A DNA stretch of 54,638 bases from Fibrobacter sp. UWR4 (lineage in GTDB: Bacteria > Fibrobacterota > Fibrobacteria > Fibrobacterales > Fibrobacteraceae), in NCBI RefSeq assembly GCF_003149045.1, contig NZ_QGDU01000027.1:1-54638 (forward strand), in the 5' to 3' direction. Positions 44,287 through 51,406 of this stretch are shown here, piece by piece. Under the pieces are notes generated by a model, which was not told the DNA's origin, ran no database searches, and saw nothing but the letters and a program-made list of their open reading frames with translations. Position 1 is the first letter of the stretch; each line of letters starts with the position of its first letter. The translations under genes and the position numbers were made by a program.

Positions 44287-45108
44287 ATGAATTCCCTGGA
44301 AATCCAAAAAATGGAACAGGCCAACCACGCCGAAATACACCTTCTGCGTGCAGGTGGTTTTATGCATGCCTACAATAGGTCTGCGTTCCATTTTTCCAGG
44401 CATTTCTTTGAATACGAAGTCCATTGCAAGTATGTAAAGAAAATCAATGCCGAAATGTTGTATCTAGGTTTTCCGAACAGCTCGTTACCGCAAATCCAGA
44501 CCATGGCTCAACAAAAGAAGATGAACTTCACCAAGGTGGACGACAATCATTTTGTCATTACGGGCTTCCTGGTCTATTCGGATTATGACCTCTGGAAACG
44601 GGAAAAGTTCAAGGCTCATGCGGAAAAATCTGCGGTGGAGGATTCCGTTCCGTCGGAACAAAAAAATTCGGGGCTTGAACCACCCGCTTTGCCAAATCAA
44701 AAGCCTTCCCACTCTTGCGATATAAAGCCTGCACAGATGATGTTCGCCACCAAGGAATTTTATGAATGCACCCGCTATATCGTGGGCCGCACCTCCGAAA
44801 TTTCAAGAAGTCTTCGTGTAAGCATTGTTGAACGAATCCGAAATGCATGTCTGGACTTGTACCATCATCTGGACCTGTGCCAACACGGCTTAGAAACCTT
44901 TGACAAGGAGTTCTCGAAAAAACAGTTTATACAAATATCTGAAATTCTTCGTCTGCTCATGGATCTAAAGCAGATTTCCAAGGAGCAGTGGTTTTATATC
45001 AGCGATAAACTTTTGACAGTCAAGAAAACTCTTAGGCTACAGTCCGGTGACTCAAGGGTCGCCGGTGATGCCGCCCAGGAGTCCAGCAGCCCACTCGCCC
45101 CAGGGTAA
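44287..45108 (+). CDS. DGR accessory protein, probable MutS-N-like plus Avd-like fusion
   Basis: 273 residues, no signal peptide, between the VR and the template repeat. The N-terminal ~95 residues (HLLRAGGFMHAYNRSAFHFS, LGFPNSSLPQIQTMAQQ, FVITG) resemble the DNA-binding N-terminal domain I of MutS. A charged linker spans about 105-150. The C-terminal part, about 155-255, is predicted all-helical (FYECTRYIVGRTSEISRSLR, LCQHGLETFDKEF, FIQISEILRLLMDLKQIS) and basic, like the four-helix Avd accessory protein that binds DGR reverse transcriptase and RNA. Position fits Avd. MutS-like accessory genes have been reported in some DGRs; a single fused protein would be less usual. Both domain calls are from pattern reading. 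Confidence 0.6.
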   Translation: MNSLEIQKMEQANHAEIHLLRAGGFMHAYNRSAFHFSRHFFEYEVHCKYVKKINAEMLYLGFPNSSLPQIQTMAQQKKMNFTKVDDNHFVITGFLVYSDYDLWKREKFKAHAEKSAVEDSVPSEQKNSGLEPPALPNQKPSHSCDIKPAQMMFATKEFYECTRYIVGRTSEISRSLRVSIVERIRNACLDLYHHLDLCQHGLETFDKEFSKKQFIQISEILRLLMDLKQISKEQWFYISDKLLTVKKTLRLQSGDSRVAGDAAQESSSPLAPG

Positions 45109-45219
45109 CTTGTGCCTTGATAGAGTAAACAAAACGATTCGGTGGCTCGTCCTGCATTATAAGTGTCTGGAAACCTGCTGAATCACTGCTTAGCGGCTGC
45201 TGTCATTTCCATCGGGGCG

Positions 45220-45400
45220 TACTGCGCTCCCTGCTGGCAACTACAATGGCGGCTTCAACAATGTTGGCTCCAACGCTAACTTCTGGAGTGCTACTGAGAA
45301 CAATGCTAGTAACGCCAACAACTGGAACATGAATGCGAGCAATGCGAACCTCAACAACAACAACAAGAACAACGGGTTCTCTGTGCGTTGCCTCCAGGAC
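45220..45400 (+). other. DGR template repeat (TR)
   Basis: A 181-nt noncoding copy of the VR, very rich in AAC/AAT codons when read in the VR frame (21 of them), ending in an (AAC)4-AAG-(AAC)2 tract at 45352-45372. It lies between the accessory gene and the reverse transcriptase. The flanking stretch 45109-45219 has no gene and is presumably the 5' part of the template RNA. TR ends 4 bp before the proposed RT start, so any RT-adjacent spacer RNA must overlap the RT coding sequence. Confidence 0.96.
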
Positions 45401-45404
45401 TCCT

Positions 45405-46460
45405 TTGTTTTATTCGCAATTAGTACAGGCTTACTATGATGCTAGACGGCACAAGCGTAATACGGTAAATCAGCTGGAATTCGAGTGCAACCTAGATGAA
45501 AATTTAGTCAAGCTAGCTCATGAGTTAGAAAACCGTACATATAAATTGAAACCGTCGGTGTGCTTTATCAGTACAAAGCCTGTTAAACGAGAAATTATCG
45601 CTGCAAACTTTAGAGATAGAGTTGTTCATCACCTGCTCTATAACTGGATTTATCCGGTTTTTGACCGACAATTTATTTACGATAGTTATAGCTGTCGTAA
45701 AGGCAAGGGAACTCTTTTTGGAATCAAGCGGGCTGCTCATTTTATCAAGAGCGAAAGCCGTAATTTTATGTATCCCTGTTATGTATTGCGGCTGGATATC
45801 AGTGGCTTTTTCATGTCGATAGATCGGGATGTCTTATATAGATTATGCATAGAAGGGCTTTACCGCACTCATTGGAAGGAAGTTCCAGACAAGGATTTGT
45901 GTGTGTTCCTTCTGAAGACATTTATATACAATGATCCGTTAAAAGATGCCGTTTTCAAAAGTTCTGAAGATATGTGGTCTGACTTGCCCAGGAATAAGTC
46001 GTTGCGTTATACCCAAGACAATTGTGGGCTCCCTATCGGGAATTTGACAAGCCAGCTTTTTGGGAATGTCTATCTCAATCCTTTGGATCAGTTTGTAAAG
46101 CGCGACTTGCGGATACACTGCTATGGACGCTATGTAGATGACATGGTGCTTGTTCATCGGGATAAATCGATTCTCCTGGATGCAACAGAAAAAATTCGCA
46201 ATTATTTGGAGAAAAATCTGTCGTTGCAATTGCACCCCAATAAGGTGTATTTGCAAAATGTTCAGCACGGTTTTTCTTTTTTGGGTGCGTTCATTTTGCC
46301 TTGGCGAATCTATCCGAGTCGCCGACTTGTAAAAAGTTTTAAGCGCTGTCTTAAGTGTCCGTGGCAGCCTGCCTGGCGCCAAAAGAACCGTGTCATCAGC
46401 TACTGTGGCTTGCTAGGACATTTCAATTCGTTTAATCTGTTGCACAAATTTTTAACTTAA
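45405..46460 (+). CDS. DGR reverse transcriptase
   Basis: 351 residues if translation starts at the TTG at 45405, which has AGGA seven bases upstream. The ATGs at 45333 and 45342 lie inside the template repeat and would add a non-homologous Thr/Arg run. Family marks are QAYYDARRHKRNT near the start, ISTKPVKREIIAANFRDRVV, motif A CYVLRLDISGFFMSI (Asp131) and GLPIGNLTSQLFGNVYLN. The GNLTSQ is the DGR-type GxxxSQ box that replaces the QGxxxSP of other RTs. Motif C is GRYVDDMVLV (243-246), followed by QNVQHGFSFLGAF. It copies the TR RNA with adenine-directed errors and the product replaces the VR. There is no maturase or endonuclease domain. Confidence 0.95.
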   Translation: MFYSQLVQAYYDARRHKRNTVNQLEFECNLDENLVKLAHELENRTYKLKPSVCFISTKPVKREIIAANFRDRVVHHLLYNWIYPVFDRQFIYDSYSCRKGKGTLFGIKRAAHFIKSESRNFMYPCYVLRLDISGFFMSIDRDVLYRLCIEGLYRTHWKEVPDKDLCVFLLKTFIYNDPLKDAVFKSSEDMWSDLPRNKSLRYTQDNCGLPIGNLTSQLFGNVYLNPLDQFVKRDLRIHCYGRYVDDMVLVHRDKSILLDATEKIRNYLEKNLSLQLHPNKVYLQNVQHGFSFLGAFILPWRIYPSRRLVKSFKRCLKCPWQPAWRQKNRVISYCGLLGHFNSFNLLHKFLT

Positions 46461-46795
46461 GGTCTATTGGAGCAGGGTAGGAACATGTCGAAATCCCGTT
46501 GAATCTGTTCTCCCGTAGATTTGTAGAAGTTGTCGCCAAGATAGTAGTCGCATACGGCTTCACGCATGCGGGTGAATTCCTTGAGATTGTGCTTACCTCT
46601 CTGGGCGTCAATCGTCAAATCAATCAGTTCCAGAGCCCTGAAAATGGCGCGTTTAACTTGATTCTGGTTGCCCTTTGATTTCCAGCGGTTTGCACGAGAG
46701 ATTTCACTGCCGATATTCAGCATCTGAAGAGCGAGGGGCATTTCTGCCCAACGTCCTGCCGCAAGTTCCTTATGTTGTGCGTTATCTATTTGCAT
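46457..46795 (-). CDS. Uncharacterised helical protein paired with DUF5674
   Basis: 112 residues, mostly helix. The phrases MLNIGSEISRANRWKSKG and KRAIFRALELIDLTI, then CDYYLGDN, belong to a small conserved family without known function that I recall next to DUF5674 proteins. Its start overlaps the end of the DUF5674 gene by 10 bp, so the two are coupled. Its 3' end overlaps the RT gene by 4 bp in convergent orientation. A toxin-antitoxin-like or nucleotide-handling module is possible but unsupported. Confidence 0.75.
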   Translation of the reverse strand: MQIDNAQHKELAAGRWAEMPLALQMLNIGSEISRANRWKSKGNQNQVKRAIFRALELIDLTIDAQRGKHNLKEFTRMREAVCDYYLGDNFYKSTGEQIQRDFDMFLPCSNRP

Positions 46796-47124
46796 AAGGT
46801 TGCGATTATCTCCTTGATAGCATCTTGGATAGCCGGGTCTTCGACTCCACGACTACGGTTGCCCTGGTTGGGGCGAATGTTTATTAGAGAGTCAAATTCC
46901 AAAAAATCCTCTCCCTCCATTTCGGGGTAAAGGTTAATCCCCCAAAGATTCTTTTGCTGAGACCCTTCCTGCAAAAGAAGTGTCTCTAGGTCAGCATGCA
47001 TTTCTGCATCTAAAGCAATTTTTCTTTCGGAGATATCAACAACTCCCTTGACCATATCGCCAAAGTAGTGAGTCTGCATTTCTAGGAGAATTTTTTTGTC
47101 AAAAGGTTCTGAATAAATAATCAT
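46786..47124 (-). CDS. DUF5674 family protein
   Basis: 112 residues. The pattern FGDMVKGVVDI, then AEMHADLETLLLQEGSQQKN, LWGINLYPE, EFDSLINIRPNQGNRSRGVE and a short C-terminal helix, is the DUF5674 signature as I know it. The many conserved acidic residues and the NxRPxQxNRSRG box suggest a small enzyme or nucleic-acid binder, but no function is established. It is the first gene of a two-gene minus-strand unit with the helical protein at 46457 and sits back-to-back with the AAA-ATPase gene across a 150-bp gap. Confidence 0.82.
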   Translation of the reverse strand: MIIYSEPFDKKILLEMQTHYFGDMVKGVVDISERKIALDAEMHADLETLLLQEGSQQKNLWGINLYPEMEGEDFLEFDSLINIRPNQGNRSRGVEDPAIQDAIKEIIATLCK

Positions 47125-47170
47125 ACGCCTTCAAATATAAAAAAATCAGGGTGCAGCGTTTGGACGGAGC

Positions 47171-47267
47171 CCTTTTGTTATATGGCATACTTTGCATGCA
47201 TGTAGTGTGGCTCGGCAATGCCCGCTTAAATAAGCCCGGTTGTCCTTGCTTTCGCCTTTTGTTATAT
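47171..47267 (+). promoter_or_regulatory. Duplicated promoter-like element before the AAA-ATPase gene
   Basis: CCTTTTGTTATAT occurs at 47171-47183 and again at 47255-47267, the second copy ending 7 bp before the start codon at 47275. The 84-bp spacing and TATAT ends look like a duplicated promoter segment; this is inferred. Confidence 0.35.
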
Positions 47268-47274
47268 TGTAAGC

Positions 47275-48855
47275 ATGGCGTTAAAGAATTTTCCCATCGG
47301 CATCCAGGACTTTGCGAGCATTCGCAACGAAGGCTTCTTTTATGTAGACAAAACGGACCTTGTTTACAAGTTGACTCATACAAGCAAGTATTACTTTCTC
47401 AGCCGTCCTCGCCGCTTTGGAAAATCCCTTTTAATTAGCACTTTGCAATGCTACTTCGAAGGCCGCAAGGAACTGTTCACTGGCCTAGCCATGGAACGCC
47501 TGGAGACCGAGTGGAAAAAGTACCCGGTCATCCGGCTCGATATGAGTACCGTGAAAAATTTGGATGCAGAGGTCTTTGCTTCCAACATGAACGATATCTT
47601 TGCGCCTTATGAAAAATGTTACGGAATCAAAAACGACAAGACAAACCAGGCATGGGGAAGTCGTCTTTCTGCGTTGATCCGTGCCGCCAATGAGCAAACA
47701 TCTGAACAGGTTGTGGTGCTCATTGACGAATATGACGCGCCAGTGCTAGAGGCTATGCATAATGCGGAACTTCTTGAAAAGGTTCGCAATACAATGCGGG
47801 ACCTTTACGCACCCCTCAAGGCCCTTGGCGGCATTCTCCGCTTTGTGTTCCTCACGGGCATCAGCAAGTTCAGCCAGCTCAGCATTTTTAGCGAATTGAA
47901 TAATCTGAATGTCATTACCATGGATGACGAGTACGCAGCCATCTGCGGCATCACCAAGGAAGAATTGCTCTCCCAGATGCAGCCCGAAATCCAGGCGCTG
48001 GCCGACAAGCAGAAAATGACCTACGACGAGGCTGTGGCTGCTTTACAGCGTCAGTATGACGGCTACCATTTTAGCGAAAACTCACCGGACATCTACAATC
48101 CATTCAGTTTGATAAACTCTTTAAGTAAGCTGAATTTCGCAAATTACTGGTTTGCCTCCGGAACGCCGACCGTTTTGACAAAGCTTGTGAGCAAGTTCAA
48201 GATGGAGCCGGAAACGTTTAATGTGGGTTTTCCTGCGACGCTTGGCATGTTTGATGCGCCTACGGAAACGGCTACGAATCCTATTCCCATGCTTTACCAA
48301 AGTGGCTACCTGACCATCCGGAATTTTGATGGCTATGAATATGTCCTGGGATTCCCCAATGAAGAGGTCAAGGTTGGTTTTTGTGGAAGCCTGATGCCTT
48401 ATTATGCTTTTGAAGACGTGGTGACGAACGAATCGTTTGTCCTTGCCTTTACCCGCGCCATGCGTGCTGGCAAGCTGGAAGATGCCCTTTTGCAGATGCG
48501 AGCATTTTTCAGCAGCATTCCCTACAATGCGGAGCGTCAAGACGAAAATCATTACAAGACGTTGTTCTTCTTGATTTTTAAGCTATGTACGCCGTACCTC
48601 GTTCGCACCGAGGAATGCAGCGCCGCAGGCCGCGCCGATGCCGTCGTAGAAACTGCCGACGCTGTTTATGTTTTTGAATTCAAGCTTGATGCAAACGGCA
48701 CCGCAGACGATGCCCTCAAGCAAATCGACGACAAGGGTTACTTGGTGCCCTATACCGTGACTAAGGCCGCAGACGGCACACCGAAAAAGTTGTTCAAGAT
48801 AGGTGTTGCCTTCGATGCCGAAAAGCGCACCTTGGGCCAGTGGAAAATCCTATAG
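47275..48855 (+). CDS. AAA-ATPase-like protein with C-terminal PD-(D/E)XK domain
   Basis: 526 residues of the widespread AAA-like/PD-(D/E)XK type. The N-terminus IGIQDFASIRNEGFFYVDKT and the P-loop-like SRPRRFGKSLLISTL (about 42-56) are diagnostic, as are VVLIDEYDAPVLEA (Walker B region, about 147-160) and FVFLTGISKFSQLS. The C-terminal ~130 residues contain CSAAGRADAVVETADAVYVF, then EFKLD, the D-(x)n-ExK core of a nuclease-like fold. These genes are multi-copy and mobile-looking in gut bacteria, and their cellular role is not known. It is unrelated to the DGR as far as I can see and is flanked by a bidirectional hairpin. Confidence 0.9.
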   Translation: MALKNFPIGIQDFASIRNEGFFYVDKTDLVYKLTHTSKYYFLSRPRRFGKSLLISTLQCYFEGRKELFTGLAMERLETEWKKYPVIRLDMSTVKNLDAEVFASNMNDIFAPYEKCYGIKNDKTNQAWGSRLSALIRAANEQTSEQVVVLIDEYDAPVLEAMHNAELLEKVRNTMRDLYAPLKALGGILRFVFLTGISKFSQLSIFSELNNLNVITMDDEYAAICGITKEELLSQMQPEIQALADKQKMTYDEAVAALQRQYDGYHFSENSPDIYNPFSLINSLSKLNFANYWFASGTPTVLTKLVSKFKMEPETFNVGFPATLGMFDAPTETATNPIPMLYQSGYLTIRNFDGYEYVLGFPNEEVKVGFCGSLMPYYAFEDVVTNESFVLAFTRAMRAGKLEDALLQMRAFFSSIPYNAERQDENHYKTLFFLIFKLCTPYLVRTEECSAAGRADAVVETADAVYVFEFKLDANGTADDALKQIDDKGYLVPYTVTKAADGTPKKLFKIGVAFDAEKRTLGQWKIL

Positions 48856-48872
48856 TTGTCGGGTTAAAAAAG

Positions 48873-48903
48873 GGCCAGCTCAAAAATGAACTGGCTCCTT
48901 TTC
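48873..48903. terminator. Bidirectional terminator between convergent genes
   Basis: GCCAGCTCA-aaaa-TGAACTGGC stem (one mismatch), with AAAAAG on the left and CTCCTTTTC on the right. It serves the ATPase gene and, on the other strand, the small lipoprotein gene. Confidence 0.7.
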
Positions 48904-48904
48904 G

Positions 48905-49234
48905 TTATTCTTCGTCCTTAATGCATCGGATTGTTGTTGACCCGTAGAAGTAGCCGTGAACGCCTTCGGCACCGTAGGGGTAAACTCCGCTGGGCAATCC
49001 GGAGAAGCAGAATTCATCCTTGTCTTCAACAATGTCGGTGTTTATGTTCAGGTCCCAACCGCCCCTGGATCGCAGCATCTTGCTTGCGATATCGGCGCCG
49101 CCAACGGTGTTGAACAGGGTGGTCCATTCGGTGCCGCCGGCAACGCTATTGTCGTCGGAGCAGGCGATAAAGGTGCCTAGGGTCAGGGGCAGAGCAAACT
49201 TACAAACTTTTGAAAAAGAAATCCTACGGTTCAT
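48905..49234 (-). CDS. Short lipoprotein with a shrunken FISUMP-like end
   Basis: 109 residues from ATG 49234; a longer frame to 49447 merely overlaps the TIGR02147 gene in another frame. Signal peptide with LGTFIAC (Cys24). The mature ~85 residues read like pieces of a FISUMP domain with the middle removed: TEWTTLFNTVGGADIASKML, then FCFSGLPSGVYP, GYFYGSTTIRCIKDEE. It overlaps the upstream TIGR02147 gene by 11 bp, repeating the coupled arrangement seen at 971 and 10460. It is either a minimal functional lipoprotein or a remnant that keeps its frame. Confidence 0.75.
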   Translation of the reverse strand: MNRRISFSKVCKFALPLTLGTFIACSDDNSVAGGTEWTTLFNTVGGADIASKMLRSRGGWDLNINTDIVEDKDEFCFSGLPSGVYPYGAEGVHGYFYGSTTIRCIKDEE

Positions 49235-50078
49235 TTTTCTGTTCCTTCTTCTTGATGCGAAGGGGTGTGGAGAGGGGGAATGCATTTGTCTGTACGCAAT
49301 AGACTCTTTCGATTTTCTGGTCTTCTGCGGCAATGGCAAGAATGCGTTTGCGGGCTGCTGCGATTTCTTCGCAGATTCGCTTGTAGTTCTCGTTTGAAAC
49401 TCCCACGACCACTTCGGAAATATCGCGGTCGTCGAAAGGAATTTCATCGATGGCGTTTAGGCCAAGCTGTGCCAACTGCTTGTGATACTGGTGCAGGATA
49501 ATGGATGATGTCTCCAGGTTTCCCGTGGAGATGATTGCGTCCGTCTGGACATAGCTGCCGTCTTCGTTCTTCTTGAGAAGGCCCTGATTTTCCAGGTACT
49601 TGATGGCGGCGGAAACCTTAGTCCCGGAAATGGGCGGAATGACCTGCCGTCCGATGTTTGCGGGGTTTGTATTTGGCTGCGCCAGCGGAACCAATTCGCG
49701 AAGGACTACGTTATACCAGTTGGAAAAGAAACTGAAAAAATCCTCGTTGAGAATTTTCACATTGTACTTTTCGGCTACGGCGGAAATGTTCTCTAGCGCC
49801 TTTTGTTTGTCGGCAATTTTCTTTGCCTGGTTGAAGTGTACCAGTGCCTTGAAATAGTCCTTTTCGAAACCTACCAGGTTCATGGAATCGGCGGTCTTTT
49901 CGATCCCGTCGTCGCTGAGGTTCGCCTTGTCCTGACAGACCAGCTTGAGGTAGGAGGCCGATGTAAAGCCCGCCTTGTCGGCGAAAATCTGCCAGGTAAG
50001 GATTCCCCGGTTCTTAAATTCTTCGTAATAGTCCTGGATATAGGAACGGTAATTCTTGTAGGTTGTAATTGGTTGCAT
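49224..50078 (-). CDS. TIGR02147 family protein (paralog 3)
   Basis: 284 residues, soluble. Family blocks are YRSYIQDYYEEFKNR at the N-terminus and SYLKLVCQDKANLS at about 42-55, closest to the paralog at 154. C-terminal phrases VVVGVSNENYKRICEEIAAA and RVYCVQTNAFPLSTPLRIKK parallel those of the other two copies. Its stop overlaps the start of the small lipoprotein by 11 bp. It is divergent from the gene at 50196 with a 117-bp AT-rich promoter region that lacks the 7-3-7 dyad. This third copy strengthens the view that TIGR02147 genes travel with a lipoprotein partner. Confidence 0.88.
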   Translation of the reverse strand: MQPITTYKNYRSYIQDYYEEFKNRGILTWQIFADKAGFTSASYLKLVCQDKANLSDDGIEKTADSMNLVGFEKDYFKALVHFNQAKKIADKQKALENISAVAEKYNVKILNEDFFSFFSNWYNVVLRELVPLAQPNTNPANIGRQVIPPISGTKVSAAIKYLENQGLLKKNEDGSYVQTDAIISTGNLETSSIILHQYHKQLAQLGLNAIDEIPFDDRDISEVVVGVSNENYKRICEEIAAARKRILAIAAEDQKIERVYCVQTNAFPLSTPLRIKKKEQKNEP

Positions 50079-50195
50079 GGTATGAAATATAGTTTTTTAT
50101 AATTTATGAATCAATATTTTTAATGTTCTTGAATAAAAATTTCGGTGCCCATTTTTTTTATATTTAATCTGAAAAATTATACATGCGGAAACACA

Positions 50196-51047
50196 ATGCA
50201 AAAAGAATTTGAAAACGCCCTGGAAGGCTTGCTGAACTTTGACCATTCCGAAAAGAATGCGGAGCAGAAATTCAACACCCTTTTTAAGCAGATGATTTCG
50301 GCTTCCATGAAAATCTGTGCCGAAACGGATTTTGCCGCTCTCATCGACCAGAAGGCTCGTGTCGCCGAACAAAAATACGGTGTCAAGATGGCCCCCTACG
50401 AAGATGAAAACGATCTCTACCGCAAGTTGCGTGATGTGGTCCGCTTTGAAATGTCCCGCGAGGCGGTTCTTACCAATATGGATTATGAAATCTGCTGTAC
50501 CGAGGAAAATTACAGGAACGCATTGGGCAAGTTCCAGGCGGATCTAGAAAAGATTGTTCCCGGTAACCAGCCGGAAGTTCTTGCTTCCATGTCCCAGGCT
50601 CTCTATTCTGATTTCACCAACTTCTTCGTCAGCGAAACCCTGGATATGGTGGCCGATGCCAAGATCTACCAGATGGCTGAATTCCGTCCGCTGCAGTTGA
50701 ATGCCTTGGGCAAGGAAGTCCGCACCTGCGCAAATATTGTAAAGCAGCAGAATTCCAAACCGCAGAAGTCTGAAACCGTAACGGACTGGTTCCGCGTCAT
50801 GTTCGTTCTGCCCGCTCTTCTTTTCAAGAGCCAGTACGGCGTCAATATGGTAAACGTTTTTGACGTAGCTCAGAAGTACGTGGACGATGCCGCTCACATG
50901 TACAATATCTTCCGTCGCAATATGGATTCCTTTGTGGCCGGTGACGAGTACAAGATTCTGCTTCATTTCCTGGCGGAACTGGGCTTGAGCAATTGCTTTA
51001 CGGTCCGTCCCAAGGTTGCCGATAAGAGTAAGCCGGTGGTGAACTAA
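50196..51047 (+). CDS. Conserved-looking cytoplasmic protein of unknown function
   Basis: 283 residues from ATG 50196; an in-frame codon further upstream lies in the AT-rich promoter. No signal peptide or membrane segment. Predicted mostly helical, with several Cys in the first half (KICAETD, MDYEICCTEENY). No motif that I recognise. It is followed 11 bp later by a 67-residue gene on the same strand, so the two probably form an operon. Codon use is ordinary for the window. Confidence 0.75.
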   Translation: MQKEFENALEGLLNFDHSEKNAEQKFNTLFKQMISASMKICAETDFAALIDQKARVAEQKYGVKMAPYEDENDLYRKLRDVVRFEMSREAVLTNMDYEICCTEENYRNALGKFQADLEKIVPGNQPEVLASMSQALYSDFTNFFVSETLDMVADAKIYQMAEFRPLQLNALGKEVRTCANIVKQQNSKPQKSETVTDWFRVMFVLPALLFKSQYGVNMVNVFDVAQKYVDDAAHMYNIFRRNMDSFVAGDEYKILLHFLAELGLSNCFTVRPKVADKSKPVVN

Positions 51048-51058
51048 GCTGGTAAAAT

Positions 51059-51262
51059 ATGAACGAAGAACAGAAATTGAACATCCCGGCAGACGATGCC
51101 GCAGCTAGTTCCCCTCGTGATTCTGCGGAAAAGGCTAGGGCTGACCGCATAAAGAGAATGCGCGGATGGATGGGCGTGAAAAGTACGGTGGAAACCCACT
51201 GCATTGTTGGGAACAGCGACCCCCTCATCGAAGTGGATGCCCCCAACGGCTGGAACCGATAA
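51059..51262 (+). CDS. 67-residue protein of unknown function
   Basis: Starts 11 bp after the preceding gene. The N-terminal half is hydrophilic and Ala/Asp-rich, followed by a basic stretch (KARADRIKRMRGWMG) and a C-terminal part with ETHCIVGNSDPLIEVDAP. No membrane span. The setting (close spacing, same strand) supports it as a real gene; no function can be read. Confidence 0.6.
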   Translation: MNEEQKLNIPADDAAASSPRDSAEKARADRIKRMRGWMGVKSTVETHCIVGNSDPLIEVDAPNGWNR

Positions 51263-51406
51263 ATAGCTGACGCGGGAATGTTCCGCTCGTTATTTTACAA
51301 ATGTTGTCCTAAAAATCTTTTTACACTCTTTTGTCTGCAAAACTTTGTCTCAAAAGACTATGTTTTATTCGTTTCCCTGAAAGGAAGAATAAAACAGGAG
51401 CTCTTT

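Noticed and set aside
45333-45404. Coding use of the TR-internal ATGs as the RT N-terminus
   Set aside because: The resulting Thr/Arg-rich stretch has no RT homology and would change with TR; the region after TR begins with the conserved RT N-terminal motif.
47275-48855. AAA-ATPase/PD-(D/E)XK gene as part of the DGR or a defence island
   Set aside because: The family is common and scattered in gut bacteria, has its own promoter and terminator, and no other defence genes lie nearby.
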